In this document: piece by piece, positions 38,501-48,200 of the stretch | Layout of the letters: each line of letters starts with the position of its first letter | Numbering within the stretch: position 1 is the first letter of the stretch | From: Thermogutta terrifontis | GTDB lineage: Bacteria; Planctomycetota; Planctomycetia; Pirellulales; Thermoguttaceae | Direction: 5' to 3' | Length of the DNA stretch: 64,000 nt | Assembly (NCBI RefSeq): GCF_002277955.1 | Contig: NZ_CP018477.1 | Span: 3,431,206 to 3,495,205, forward strand | Notes under the pieces: generated by a model | What the model saw: only the letters and a program-made list of their open reading frames with translations | Told to the model about the DNA's origin: nothing | The model's database searches: none | Translations under genes and position numbers: made by a program

Positions 38501-39556
38501 AATCAGCAACAATCGGCGGAACGCTCGGCCGGGGCACAGTCAAACGGTCAGGCGGCTCAGCCCAATCGCGATTCGACGTCTGTCCCGGCCGGGCAATCAC
38601 CTGCTGCTGAAAGCAACCCGCAACCGACCAAGACGAACAACCAGCAGGGGGGTACCGCGTCGGCTCCGGCGAATTCCGGGATGGCACCTCCGCAAGGCGA
38701 TGCGGCACCGCGACAGACAGAGGGTGCTTCCAATACAGTCGCTAACCCTCCACAATCGAACCAGCAACATGCTGCACAAAATCGGGAAGGCGAAAGCGGC
38801 GAGCAAGCTGGTTTAGGCGGTCAGGGTGGTGGTCAACAGACGCCCGGGAAGGGGAGCGGCGCGGAGGGAAGTCAGTCTCCCGCTGACGGTCAAGGCGGAA
38901 ATCCCTCCCCGGGAACTGGACCGGAGGCATCGGCCTCGGCGGGAAGCAAGGCAGCGGGATCGGGCGGAAGTTCCCAGGGGGGACCAGGTACGAGTGGTGA
39001 TTCGAGCCGCGGTGCTCAAGGCGGTTCGCAAAGTTCCGCTCAAAGTTCTGAGACAGGTGGCGGTCAGCGGGCACCCAACAGTGCCCAATCGGGGAATGCT
39101 TCCCGCGGCGGTGGGCTTCCCGGCGGTGGGGCGGGCGGTGGAGGGGCCTGGCCTGGTACCGAAACCCCCGTTGACGATCCGAATCTCGAATTTGCCCGAC
39201 GGCAGACGGACCTCGTTCTGCGGTATCTGGAGGATCAGATCGCCCGGCAAAACCCCGATGAAAATCTTCTGAAAGAATTGGGCTGGACGAAAGAAGAAAT
39301 GGCCCAATTTGTAAGACGCTGGCAGGAATTGAAGAAGGCTGCGGAAGACGATACTCCCCGCGGTAAAGATGCCAAAAAGCGTTTGAACGAGATCCTCCGT
39401 AGTCTCGGATTGAGACCGAGTGGCACCGAAATCCGCCGCAATGAGAATCTTAGGGACACGGTGCACGGGCTGGAAGCCGGTCGGGACATTCCGCCGCCAC
39501 CCCAATGGAGTGATTACTTCCGAGAATACCTGAAATCTCTCGGGGCCGCTCAGTAA
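35546..39556 (+). CDS. Large membrane protein with ~650-residue Gln/Gly/Ser/Pro-rich segment
   Basis: 1,336 aa from ATG 35546 (GTG 35543 is equally open). Three membrane segments lie at ~45-70, ~80-105 and ~178-200 (IVWRSLALVAGMIAYGLL; AVRWLLWIVFVLATVGWIIL; TGYVLIALIAIFALLVLL), followed by an Ig-like beta region to ~545 with repeats such as VLQGDRVVVSALIQG and GTEVTIHAEAPEP. From ~546 to ~1200 the chain is almost only Gln, Gly, Ser, Pro, Asn and Ala, without tandem periodicity. A compact helical C-terminus (LRYLEDQIARQNPDENLLKELGWTKEEMAQFVRRWQEL) ends near DYFREYLKSLG. The layout resembles the DUF4175-like membrane proteins often encoded near MoxR/DUF58 genes in planctomycetes; those neighbours are absent here. 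Function unknown. Confidence 0.8.
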   Translation: MSRAVADVRPLPPPPPEANLPPEDEEVLILRQVETTRRKIATVEIVWRSLALVAGMIAYGLLAAVVDQWIYPHGMPTAVRWLLWIVFVLATVGWIILSLGPYLVRRIHPVFAAYQVEQAVPTLKHSLISFLLLRGEKDALRSDPLKLNVFRGLERNTAQQVSQVSPEVVVDRSAILRTGYVLIALIAIFALLVLLSPKNPLVSAARAVLPWSHISPPSRVKIEVVQPGTAEVLQGDRVVVSALIQGLREGEGARVVYSTADGQAVDQVIPLQPVADKPGRYECELSPSIQQNTTYRVTAGDAVTPDYHLTVVTPLRVRIHKIEYQFPAYTKLEPRVVENLGDIQAIEGTEVTIHAEAPEPLRSAEITMEGDQRGTLRMVVEEKQARAAMRLRLNKVGSSLREYSVYSIRAESRDGRPSVDPVKYTIEVIPDMPPAARWESPRETRVTVPVNGSLPLRLRAEDPDFGLQQIVLTIESLGKKVTQEILLDRAKGDAYRGEFSGEYLFVPSKLGLATGDLALCRVEVADNREPTSNLVKLPELEIHIGPAEQGAESRSAESQQKSTAERNEKPGQSPPDKGSGQAQPPSPLGEQPPAKPNPPGQPPEQSRSPDSARQPESFDQPNQQNQPNQPGQMQSSQQATEGSTPQSSADQPSSSGESSSAQPSAQSGQQANQKNAEQPAQGQQSGASDPQIGTNPPAQGQNGKADNPGSGESQAGSQGGNGKDSQGTKDGQGQSGDMTGTSGKRAAGASAQESGSSPQPTDQRSDSRERTSNGMQKGDAGEQTIGAGQNQTQGKSGERQSAVNEGTNPDKANSPEAGMKEGHPQGESGTAGAAQSRGNGTEQTGSGKPGASEASQQSGGSGTGQNNPGAEPGLPNRGAGEGTQPGAMASQGGSARAGEGNSEQFSGGKGSDGSQRQDKIDGISNPGDAIERILKYLERSGAAKPDGAASGAQTQGSQTATANEQPPGSGDQSTPPTSEAGQRSGNQQQSAERSAGAQSNGQAAQPNRDSTSVPAGQSPAAESNPQPTKTNNQQGGTASAPANSGMAPPQGDAAPRQTEGASNTVANPPQSNQQHAAQNREGESGEQAGLGGQGGGQQTPGKGSGAEGSQSPADGQGGNPSPGTGPEASASAGSKAAGSGGSSQGGPGTSGDSSRGAQGGSQSSAQSSETGGGQRAPNSAQSGNASRGGGLPGGGAGGGGAWPGTETPVDDPNLEFARRQTDLVLRYLEDQIARQNPDENLLKELGWTKEEMAQFVRRWQELKKAAEDDTPRGKDAKKRLNEILRSLGLRPSGTEIRRNENLRDTVHGLEAGRDIPPPPQWSDYFREYLKSLGAAQ

Positions 39557-39805
39557 CCCTTCCCTCGGTTCACAACGAATCATCTCTCGGTTAGTGTGTT
39601 TTGGATTGGGGCGCCGACCACTCCCTGATATGCTAGATACTTTCGGATCTTGGGAAATTGGCTGCGTTCAACCCTCAGGATGGCCGCTAGAATTCTGCTG
39701 CGGCCGGATGCGTTTGGTGTTTCCCACAGCTTAGCCGCGCCGCTTTCCCGGGTGGAGCATGGTTTAGGCTCCCCGGCCGGATGATGAAAAACGGTGGATT
39801 GAGAA

Positions 39806-41440
39806 GTGGAGTCAGTGAAGGTGTTCGGAATAGAAACTCCAGAACCCCGGTACTTAACCCCGTTTAATCCGCGCCAGATTCCCCACTTTTTTACAGACGT
39901 ATTAATTGTGGGGGCTGGATTGGGCGGACTCCGGGCAGCGCTGGCCGTCGATCCACGGCTTAACGTGCTCATTGCCTGCAAGGACGGTCGGGAAGGATCT
40001 AATAGCTGGCATGCGCAAGGCGGAATTGCTGCGGTTCTCGATCCCGAGGATGATCCGGAAAATCATGTACGGGACACGCTTGAGGCGGGGGGCGGTCTAT
40101 GCGATGAAGCGGTTGTTCGCAGTGTCATTTATGAGGGCCCGGAACGGATTCGCGAGTTGATGGCATGGGGAGCGGAGTTCGACCGTGTTGGGGATCGATT
40201 GGCCTTGGGCCGGGAAGGGGGGCACAGCCATAATCGGATCGTCCATGCCAATGGTGACGCGACCGGGCGCGAAGTCATCCGCGTCCTTTACGATCGTGTC
40301 CGTCAGCAGCCGAACGTGGACATTTGGGAGGACACCTTCACCCTCGATCTATTAACGTGGGATGGACGCTGTCGAGGAGCCATGGTCTGGAATCACCGCC
40401 ATGGCCGAACGCTCATCTGGGCCAAGCAAACAATTCTCGCCACCGGGGGTTGCGGTCAGCTCTATCGAGAGACGACCAATCCAGAGACGGCCACGGGAGA
40501 TGGAATGGCGATGGCTTTTCGTGCCGGTGCCGAACTGCGCGATCTGGAGTTCATGCAGTTTCATCCCACGGTTCTATACATCGCCGGAAGCGCCCGTCAC
40601 CTCATTACCGAGGCCATGCGCGGGGAAGGTGCGCGACTGGTGGATCGACATGGTTATCGCTTCATGTTCGACTATGATCCCCGTGGCGAGCTGGCTCCGC
40701 GGGATGTGGTGAGCAGTGCCATCGTGGCCCAGATGGAAAAAACGGGCCATCCTTGTGTCTATCTTGACCTGACTCATCTCGATGCCGCGCAGATTCGAGC
40801 TCGGTTCCCGGGAATCACAAAGATCTGCGAGGAATTTCGTCTCGATTTGTCACGGGACCGGATCCCGGTTCGTCCCGGTGCTCACTACATGATGGGCGGC
40901 GTTACCGTGGATCTCGAAGGCCGGACCACGGTACCGGGTTTATGGGCAGCGGGCGAGGTGACATCGTCGGGCCTGCACGGGGCGAATCGGCTGGCGTCCA
41001 ACAGTCTGCTTGAGGCGCTCGTATATGGCCGCCGGGCGGGGCAGGGTGCTTCAAGAGAAGCCCTAGAAATGCCCGACCAGTACACCGTGCTGCCGTTGGC
41101 CAATCCGCCGGCCCCCGCTCCTCATGAGCCTCTCGACCTTGTGGACATTCGCAATTCCTTGAAGAGTCTCATGTGGCGGAGCATGGGCGTTCGTCGCGTG
41201 GGGGACAAGATGCGGGAAGCTCTCGAGGACATGGAGCGATGGTGCAGCTACGCACTGCTCCGTCAGTTCACGCACCCGCAAGGCTGGGAATTGCAGAACA
41301 TGCTCACCATCGCCAGACTGATGGTCCGAGCGGCGATCCAGCGGGAAGAGTCCCGCGGATGCCACTACCGCCTGGATTTCCCTGAGCCGAAGCCAGATTG
41401 GCAAAATCGACGAATTACCTTTCGGCGTTCGGAAAGCTGA
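39806..41440 (+). CDS. nadB: L-aspartate oxidase
   Basis: 544 aa from GTG 39806. FAD-binding GxGxxG in DVLIVGAGLGGLRAALAV, the family SNSWHAQGGIAAVLDPEDDPENHVRDTLEAGGGLCDE (covering the substrate loop), EFDRVGDRLALGREGGHSHNRIVHANGDATG, ATGGCGQLYRETTNPETATGDG, FMQFHPTVLY, LITEAMRGEGARLVD, GAHYMMGGVTVDLEGRT and GLWAAGEVTSSGLHGANRLASNSLLEALVYGRRAG. It converts L-aspartate to iminoaspartate for quinolinate/NAD synthesis. The N-terminal ~25 residues precede the flavin fold. nadA and nadC are not in the window. Confidence 0.95.
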   Translation: MESVKVFGIETPEPRYLTPFNPRQIPHFFTDVLIVGAGLGGLRAALAVDPRLNVLIACKDGREGSNSWHAQGGIAAVLDPEDDPENHVRDTLEAGGGLCDEAVVRSVIYEGPERIRELMAWGAEFDRVGDRLALGREGGHSHNRIVHANGDATGREVIRVLYDRVRQQPNVDIWEDTFTLDLLTWDGRCRGAMVWNHRHGRTLIWAKQTILATGGCGQLYRETTNPETATGDGMAMAFRAGAELRDLEFMQFHPTVLYIAGSARHLITEAMRGEGARLVDRHGYRFMFDYDPRGELAPRDVVSSAIVAQMEKTGHPCVYLDLTHLDAAQIRARFPGITKICEEFRLDLSRDRIPVRPGAHYMMGGVTVDLEGRTTVPGLWAAGEVTSSGLHGANRLASNSLLEALVYGRRAGQGASREALEMPDQYTVLPLANPPAPAPHEPLDLVDIRNSLKSLMWRSMGVRRVGDKMREALEDMERWCSYALLRQFTHPQGWELQNMLTIARLMVRAAIQREESRGCHYRLDFPEPKPDWQNRRITFRRSES

Positions 41441-41560
41441 TCAGAATCGAGAGAGTTCCGGACACCGGAAGCAAATGCTCTTGATCGCCAGTCGCTCTGA
41501 CACATCCCCACTTTCCCTCTGCAAATGGGAACGCGAACGTCCACAGGGGCTCGTTTACTC

Positions 41561-41764
41561 GGGCACCGACAAGCGTGCCCCCACGATCTCTCAGCGGGGC
41601 CTGCTTGCCGGTTCCACATTCCAAGGGTTGGATGATCTATTTCGTCGGCCAAGCACCGACCGGTGGGTTCAGTTCCTGTTTAAACGGTAGGAGCCATTCA
41701 TGAATTGTCCCGACAGCACATCGGGCCCCCGCCATCTCAGCGGTTTCTGCAAAAGTGGGCATGG
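41561..41764 (+). repeat. Reverse-oriented triple-hairpin copy next to a composite palindromic repeat
   Basis: 41561-41615 is a diverged reverse-orientation copy of the 34.5-kb hairpin unit (GGGCACCGACAAGCGTGCCC ... GGCCTGCTTGCCGGTTCC). 41687-41764 is a composite copy: GTAGGAGCCATTCATGAATT-GTCCCGAC, CACATCGGGC, GCCATCTC, TGCAAAAGTGGGCATGG. Both lie in the 428-bp gap between nadB and the mutarotase-like gene, which has no other content. Confidence 0.65.
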
Positions 41765-41868
41765 TTTAAGACATCACTGACTTGACACCTCCTCCAATTC
41801 GTGAATAATCGCAGTTCAGACAATGGTTCTGGGAGTCAGACAACCTGTGACGGTTGGGAGGTTTCGGT

Positions 41869-42342
41869 ATGTTCAGACAGCGCATGATCCGGATTGGTGC
41901 GGGTTTAGTTCTTGTGACAATAGGGTTTGTTCTTGGCCTGGCGGCGCATTCGCAATGGGAAAATCTTCAGGCATCGGAAAGTAGCAAGGAATCGTCCGCG
42001 AAGAAGGTCATGCGGGTGGGCCAGGTTATCGGACTCCGTCCGGAGAAAAAGGATTACTACATACAGCTCCATGCCAACACCTGGCCGGGGGTGCTCAAAC
42101 GCATTCGCGATTCGAACATCCGAAACTACTCCATTTATCTGGCCGAATTGGATGGAAAACTCTACCTTTTCAGTTACTACGAATACATCGGGGACGACTA
42201 CGAAGCAGACATGGCCAAAATCGCTGCTGACCCGGAAACGCAACGCTGGTGGAAAGAGACCGATCCCTGTCAAATCCGATTGCCGGGAACACCTGAGGGT
42301 AAATGGTGGAAGCCGATTCCGGAGGTATTCCACACCGATTGA
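41869..42342 (+). CDS. L-rhamnose mutarotase-like protein with N-terminal membrane anchor
   Basis: 157 aa from ATG 41869, set by GGGAGG 8 bases upstream. A hydrophobic N-terminal segment (IGAGLVLVTIGFVLGLAA) is followed by the RhaM/DUF718 fold: RVGQVIGLRPEKKDYYIQLHANTWPGVLKRIRDSNIRNYSIYL, LYLFSYYEYIGDDYEADMAKIAADPETQRWWKETDPCQIRLP. In RhaM the His of the YxxxHxxxWP-type motif is catalytic, and here YIQLHANTWP is intact. RhaM interconverts rhamnose anomers in the cytoplasm. A version facing the periplasm is unusual; alternatively it is a sensor-like relative. No rhamnose genes are nearby. Confidence 0.8.
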   Translation: MFRQRMIRIGAGLVLVTIGFVLGLAAHSQWENLQASESSKESSAKKVMRVGQVIGLRPEKKDYYIQLHANTWPGVLKRIRDSNIRNYSIYLAELDGKLYLFSYYEYIGDDYEADMAKIAADPETQRWWKETDPCQIRLPGTPEGKWWKPIPEVFHTD

Positions 42343-42445
42343 GTCCATTCGATAAAATCCAGCACCAGAGGATTGTCGCCCGGCGGGGGGTTGATCAACC
42401 GAAACGTCGTGAAATCCGCCACACACCAAGAACGAAGTACAGATC

Positions 42446-43351
42446 ATGAAAATTCTCCTTTCCGGGAGTTCGGGGCTCATTGGGCGGGCGGTTGCGCGCG
42501 AACTGCGCAACCACGGACACAATCTTCTCTTCCTTGTGCGCCGACCTCCCGCCAGCGAGGACGAAGTCTACTGGGATGCCCAAACGCGAATTGACAATGT
42601 TGCGCGGTTGGAGGGCATCAACGCGGCCATTCATCTGGCGGGAAGATCGGTGGCCTGTCGGTGGAATGCAGTGGTCAAGGAAGAGATTCGCTCCAGCCGC
42701 ATCGCCAGCACGCAATTGCTGGTCAGGATGCTCGGGAGTCTGGAAAAAAAGCCCCACACGTTGCTCTGTGCTTCGGCCATCGGTTTTTACGGAGATCGTG
42801 GCGAAGAGCTGCTCACTGAGCAGTCTGCTCCGGGGAACGGTTTTTTGGCCCAGACCTGCGTCGAGTGGGAAACAGCAGCTCAAGAAGGCCAGCGGCATGG
42901 CATTCGGACGGTCAGCCTTCGATTCGGTCAGGTTCTTTCGCCCGAGGGTGGGGCCCTGCAGCGGCTGCTACCGATTTTTCGGTGGGGGTTAGGTGGGCCG
43001 ATTGGCAACGGCCGGATGTGGTGGAGCTGGATTCTGCTTGAAGATGTCGTTCACGCCATTTTGTTTCTTCTGCAGCGCGAAGATTGCACAGGTGCGTTCA
43101 ACATCGTGGCTCCGAATCCGGTACGGAACAGAGAATTTGCACAGACGTTGGCACGCGTGCTTCACCGGCCAGCCATTTTCCCGGTCCCAACTTTATTCTT
43201 GCGGGTGCTTTTCGGAGAGATGGCGCGGGAGGTGCTGCTCGCCAGTGCCCGTGTGTATCCGGAACGGCTGAAAGAAGCCGGATTTAGCTGGAAATTTCCG
43301 GGGTTGCAGGATGCTCTGGTGCATGCCGTCAGCAACGGCTCGGGATCATGA
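42446..43351 (+). CDS. TIGR01777-family NAD(P)-binding epimerase-like protein
   Basis: 301 aa, normal length for the YfcH/SDR39U1 group. The extended-SDR Rossmann motif is ILLSGSSGLIGRAVARELR (GxxGxxG). Later come INAAIHLAGRSVACRWNAVVKEEIRSSRI, CASAIGFYGDRGEELLTEQS, FLAQTCVEWETAA, RFGQVLSPEGGALQRLLPIFRWGLGGPIGNGRMWWSWILLEDVV and GAFNIVAPNPVRNREFAQTL, all characteristic. The physiological reaction of the group is not established. It follows the mutarotase-like gene by about 100 bp on the same strand and may be co-transcribed. Confidence 0.93.
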   Translation: MKILLSGSSGLIGRAVARELRNHGHNLLFLVRRPPASEDEVYWDAQTRIDNVARLEGINAAIHLAGRSVACRWNAVVKEEIRSSRIASTQLLVRMLGSLEKKPHTLLCASAIGFYGDRGEELLTEQSAPGNGFLAQTCVEWETAAQEGQRHGIRTVSLRFGQVLSPEGGALQRLLPIFRWGLGGPIGNGRMWWSWILLEDVVHAILFLLQREDCTGAFNIVAPNPVRNREFAQTLARVLHRPAIFPVPTLFLRVLFGEMAREVLLASARVYPERLKEAGFSWKFPGLQDALVHAVSNGSGS

Positions 43352-43452
43352 TGAAACCCGGCAATCCCGGTACAGCGTTTGCTACAACGACGGCCTTCCA
43401 CGCTTATGCCCGGAGACCTCTTCCCAAGCAGAACAGATCAGGGGCTTTGCAC

Positions 43453-44676
43453 TCAGCAGTGGCCGCTATCGCAACTCAGGTGCGAGAATGCGACACCCTC
43501 GATTTCCACGAGAAGTTCGGGCCGGCAGACATCGGCGATCGCGTAAATGGTGGGCACCTCTCCCAGGCGGCGGTCGCAGATCGCTTTGACCTTGGCATAA
43601 TCTTCTGGATTCTTAATGTACACCCGCACAAGCGCCAGCTGATCGAGAGTCGTTCCCAATCGCGGTAGATTATGGCGGGCGAGGTTTTCCTCGCTCACGA
43701 GGGCTGCAATGTTATCGAGGGTTTCTTCCGTTTGCTTTTCCACATCCCCAATGTGACGCGTCTCGGAATTGGTAATACTCGCCGTGCCCGAGATGAAAAT
43801 CGTGGCGTAGGAACCACACGACAGCGCCATGGCCCGGGAAAACTTGGGGCTTTTCGGCCCGTACTGGCACCCATAGCCAAACGCCGGGGTTTGTCGGGGG
43901 TTTTCCAGCGGCATGGCCACAATGTCCCGGCGGTCCGTCTTCATGGCGATGCAGCTCATGATGAGGTGGTGCCCGTCCACACCGATGCCTGTGCTGGCCG
44001 GGTAGACAGCCCCTTTTTCCACAGGCAGATAGTTGGTGAGGAAGCGAATGTTTTGGTAAAAGTCGGCCCGAGCGCGATTCAATTCCTTGTATCGCTGTTT
44101 GTCGCCTTCGCCCTCAACAATCCCTCCCAAATAAAGCCAGGTGCGAATGACCTGAGCAAAATCGACTCCCACGGACCCCAGAATTCCCCGCATTTTGCTG
44201 AATGCGTTGAGTGCCTGGTGATAAACCCCGTCCACCTCCGGATCGGGAGTGACATGAGCGCAATGGATCCACGAGACTCCGTTGTGCGATGCAATCACGA
44301 GTTGCTCACTCTTGCGCTCGATGGTGACATCACCTTTCTTCCGACCGACTCCCAGTGCCTCGATCGATACGAGAGCTCCGTGACAGGGCTTTTGGGGGAC
44401 ATAGGTGGTGGCGGGGAATTCCGGCCCGTAAAACTCGCGCATCACCTCGCGACATTCGGCAAGTTTGGAGTCATCGGCAAGGAAGACGACCTGATGAACG
44501 ATCGAACCGAGCGTGCTTTCCTCCTTCATCACCGATTCGATCGTGCGTAAAGCGTCCCAGGTTTGTGTGACCAGATCGCCGGAAACCCGAGGCACCGCCG
44601 CTGCAAAAACGTGTCGCACGTCGGTAAGATCCACCACAGAGTAGCCAACGCCGTCGCTACAGACTTTGCGAATCAT
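43453..44676 (-). CDS. Protein with two RidA (YjgF/YER057c)-like domains
   Basis: 407 aa from ATG 44676; an in-frame ATG at 44733 adds 19 residues and is also possible. An N-terminal RidA-like module runs ~10-120 (VFAAAVPRVSGDLVTQTWDALRTIESVMKEE, HQVVFLADDSKLAECREVMREFYG, ATTYVPQKPC). A middle segment (~130-250) has WIHCAHVTPDPEVDGVYHQALNAFSKMRGIL, itself reminiscent of another RidA helix. A C-terminal module (~265-405) has IFISGTASITNSETRHIGDVEKQTEETLDNIAAL, LVRVYIKNPEDYAKVKAIC and TIYAIADVCRPELLVEIEGVA, the last matching the RidA C-terminal strand with its Arg. RidA proteins deaminate reactive enamines; larger relatives include chorismatase-like enzymes. Exact activity unknown. Confidence 0.75.
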   Translation of the reverse strand: MIRKVCSDGVGYSVVDLTDVRHVFAAAVPRVSGDLVTQTWDALRTIESVMKEESTLGSIVHQVVFLADDSKLAECREVMREFYGPEFPATTYVPQKPCHGALVSIEALGVGRKKGDVTIERKSEQLVIASHNGVSWIHCAHVTPDPEVDGVYHQALNAFSKMRGILGSVGVDFAQVIRTWLYLGGIVEGEGDKQRYKELNRARADFYQNIRFLTNYLPVEKGAVYPASTGIGVDGHHLIMSCIAMKTDRRDIVAMPLENPRQTPAFGYGCQYGPKSPKFSRAMALSCGSYATIFISGTASITNSETRHIGDVEKQTEETLDNIAALVSEENLARHNLPRLGTTLDQLALVRVYIKNPEDYAKVKAICDRRLGEVPTIYAIADVCRPELLVEIEGVAFSHLSCDSGHC

Positions 44677-45239
44677 GGGCGGGAAACCTTTTCCGGAGGT
44701 GAGCTTACCTTTTAGGATGTACCGAGACACCATGGATTGTCAATTCTTTAGCGTGCGAGCGATGCCAATCGAGATTGAGACTCAATCGCCAGAGTTTCAC
44801 GCCGCATTCGGTATCGAGCGGGCACGGTCCGCTACAGTTTGCATTTACTCCTAAAACCGTGGGGAGCCGCTTGTTTCCGACAATATTCGACACAACCTTC
44901 CCGACGCGACCACGTTATATCAGTTCTAGCAGGGACTGAATACGGTCAAGACCCCTCCACTCCGACACCTCCACCTCTGGTTATACACGTCGTGCCGCGC
45001 TCTCTTTACGCTTCCGGTCGCGGACCGACTTTATATCGCCAAGGCAAACCAAGTGCATGCCCGGTCCATCGCGAGTTCTTAAGGCAAGGACATCAGTTCC
45101 AGGGTGGGCGAAATTCAGGGGGGAAGTTTTTCCCTCGCACGGTTGCTTTGATCAGCTGAAAGCAACGTTCTCCTCCGTAATTACCATCGCGCTTTCAGGG
45201 TTGAGCGCACGGCGATTCGGGAATTACATGACGGAAGGA
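44677..45239. other. Intergenic, about 560 bp
   Basis: Upstream of the double-RidA gene and downstream of the HzsA-related gene. No ORF with family features, no hairpin cluster and no clear terminator for the HzsA-related gene were seen. Confidence 0.4.
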
Positions 45240-48200
45240 TCATTCGAGATCTGGTCCAGCGATGGCCTCGCCTCGTTGTTGCCTTTGTTGATCGGCTAAG
45301 TTAAACGTCCCGTAAAAAAGGACATTACAGTCCATCCAGGTGTACAGCCGTTCCCAGTCTTCCTGGCTTAACTCGACCCCATGGTGGCCTTGAAGCAAAA
45401 GTTGCGTCAGGCGTGACGCCCTGGCTCCAAAGAAGTCCGGTTTTGTGGTGGGTTCGCAATTGACGACGCGAAAATCGCCCGGTTTTCCGGCCCAATCCGA
45501 ATACGGGACGTACCGAGCGAGCGCATTATACGAAGCGCTGTAGCGTCCAGCCGGTTCACCTGTCAAAACAATTCCGCCTTCGGCTTTGGTGGAATTGTGG
45601 CACGCGACGCAGTGCCGATCAAGGACCGGTTGAACGAGCAATGGGTAGCTGAACGGTCGGGAACCGGATGGACCAGGAGTGATTTGCGATGGCGGACGCC
45701 GAAGGGCCAGTGGGAAAGCTTTCGCTGGGGGAGCCAGATGACGCGGTTCATGACATCCAACACAGGAAGTGATTTCCCCCGGCTGAACGTAGGTGATGCT
45801 CCGCATGATTTGCACGGCCCGGCCGTGTTCGTCCAGCGCTTGAAACGAAAGGGGCTTGCGGGCTGGTACACGGAACAGCGCCGAGCCATCCGCCTCCACG
45901 GGAACCGTGCCCAATACCTGTTTGCCGGGCGAAATATTGGGAACCCCCAGCGTTGGTTGATTCTTATGCCAGGTTGATTTGGGTAGTACCTGAACGATTC
46001 GTAATCGCGTGATTCGCTCCCGGGGGAGCTGCGGCCACGCGGCATAGACGTTGGCCAAAAAGATGATTCCCTCGTCTCCAGACTCTTCGGCTAGAGAACC
46101 CCCCTCCGGCGTGTGTGAATTTGCAGAGACCAAGTTCTTTCCCAGTGGAACATCGAATGAGGCGGGTCTCGTGGGTGTGCTAATCGGCTGGGCGGTTATC
46201 GCTTTTGAAGCGACCTGGCCCTGTTTTTCCCCGGCGTTTGGGCACGGGCGGAACGCCACCGGCCAGAGACTCGAGATGTTTAAGTCGCGATAGAGCAACT
46301 CCTTGTTCCCAAAAACATCCATCCAGTAAAGTCCAAACATATTGACCTGGTTGGCATCGGGCTCACCGATCAAACCGTCGTAACTGTATGCTGCGAGAAA
46401 CGTGGTCTCGGAAAGTGGGTAGGGTGTGCGGTAGCAGTGGCCCGGAAATCGCTTCTGCTCGGATGGAAGAGCCGATACGGAATCCACGCCGGCCGGGTTG
46501 AACCATCGCCCGCCGGACCGGTTGGGGACAGGTGCCTCGCTTTCCGGGAAGAGGGCGTCCGGAGTCAGCCGGGTGATGGCCCGTGACCCATCCTGCCCAT
46601 GCCTAATGTCGATCCGAATGATCGACCCGGCCGTCATGGCGTGGTGGGCCGCAGCGGTGGCAATGATCGCATTGGTCCCAGGAATGGGTCGGGCTTCCCA
46701 GATTCCGACAGGATTGAGGGTATTGTTTCCATAGTAAGCCTGGACGAACTCACCATTGCTGCGGACGGTCCACAACTGCTGATAGAAAACCGCATTCCGG
46801 TCCACGTAATCCCACCGGGTATACAAAATTCGGCCATCAAACAAGGGAACAGGGTCCCATTCGTGAGTCTCGTGGAAAGATATGACGCGGACGTTGCGGC
46901 CGTCAGAATCGCACAACGCAAGTGTGTGGACAGGACAGGGCCCCTGACCACACCGGTGAAAACCACCCCGGCGTGTGGAAACGAAGACGATCTGGCCATC
47001 GGGCAGGTATTTCGCACCAAAATCGTCGTACGGATCGCTCGTGAGTTGACGAATTGTCCCGTGCGGCAGTGCGATTTCATAGAGATGAAAGAATCGGTCC
47101 AGGGCCTGTTCGCGGTTGACCGGGGCGCGCTCGGCTGCGCAGAAGGAAAACAGTACACGCGTGCCGTCTGGCGAAACGTCGCAAAACTCGAAGCTCCCCT
47201 GCGGAAGTCGCCCAGCGGTGAGATCTGTGCATGCCATGGATTGGCCGGGAAAGTCGAGCAGGTTCACTCCGCCACCCGGTCGGGCGCAGTTGCCTGTGTA
47301 CTGGGTCAACTGGTGACTGAACAGACTGGGAACGTGCTTGACGAAGGCGATTTTCCTGTCACGCAGGGCCGGATCGCGAAGAGAAAGCTGGCGTTTAACC
47401 CGTCGAGCTTCCAACCAGAGAGCATGTACCGTTTCCTGAGCCGCATCGCCAGACTTGTCCGCCTTCCCAAGCTCCGTTTGCAAAGAGTGCCATCTTTCCC
47501 GCAGTTCGTTCCATCTGGCGACCAGTTGGAACCACTCGGCATCCCTCAATCCCTGTTGCGAATAGTTTTCGATAACGTACTGTCCTCGATCAAAAATCTT
47601 GTTCAGAGCGGCAGTGTATTTGGAGGAGGATACTTGCGGATGGTCGAGCTCATCCTGCAAACGCCAATCCCATTCAATCATCGCGGCTGCGATTGCCGGG
47701 GCCAAAGGAGGAAGGACCGGGGGTGGCGTGACCTGAGGATCGCCGGGTGTCAAGGAAAGAAGCTCCGTGGGAGAGGAACCTGCTTCATAACGAATGCGCC
47801 CTTTCCAGACCGCCGATGCCGTAGCGCTGAGATTCTTGACGCTGAGCGTTTTTTCGCGGATAGGGACGCTGTCGTCCGTGACGGTGAGCTTCCATTCCCT
47901 CTGATTACCGCTGGCGAGAGAAGTTCGCTCCTGTACACTTTCTGCCTGGGCAGAAATCTCCAGGCTGGCCTGCCCGAGGTTTTCGATGGCAACCGATGCA
48001 GCGACTGGCGCGGTCCATCCCAAGTGAATGATCAATCCCTCGTGAGGACCGAGAACGCCCACGAACTCCCCGCAGGACGGCATCACGGCCAGTTGAGTTT
48101 GACCATCCTTGGCGAAAACAAAAAAACCGAAAGCGGTGGCGCTAGAGCACGGAATGGAGTGCCCCATTTGATCGCAGACTTTGAGTACTTGCAGACCTGT

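Noticed and set aside
37230-38708. 492-codon minus-strand frame opposite the low-complexity protein
   Set aside because: Composition (Pro/Arg/Ser-rich) mirrors the Gln/Gly/Ser-rich sense strand; no start site or domain.
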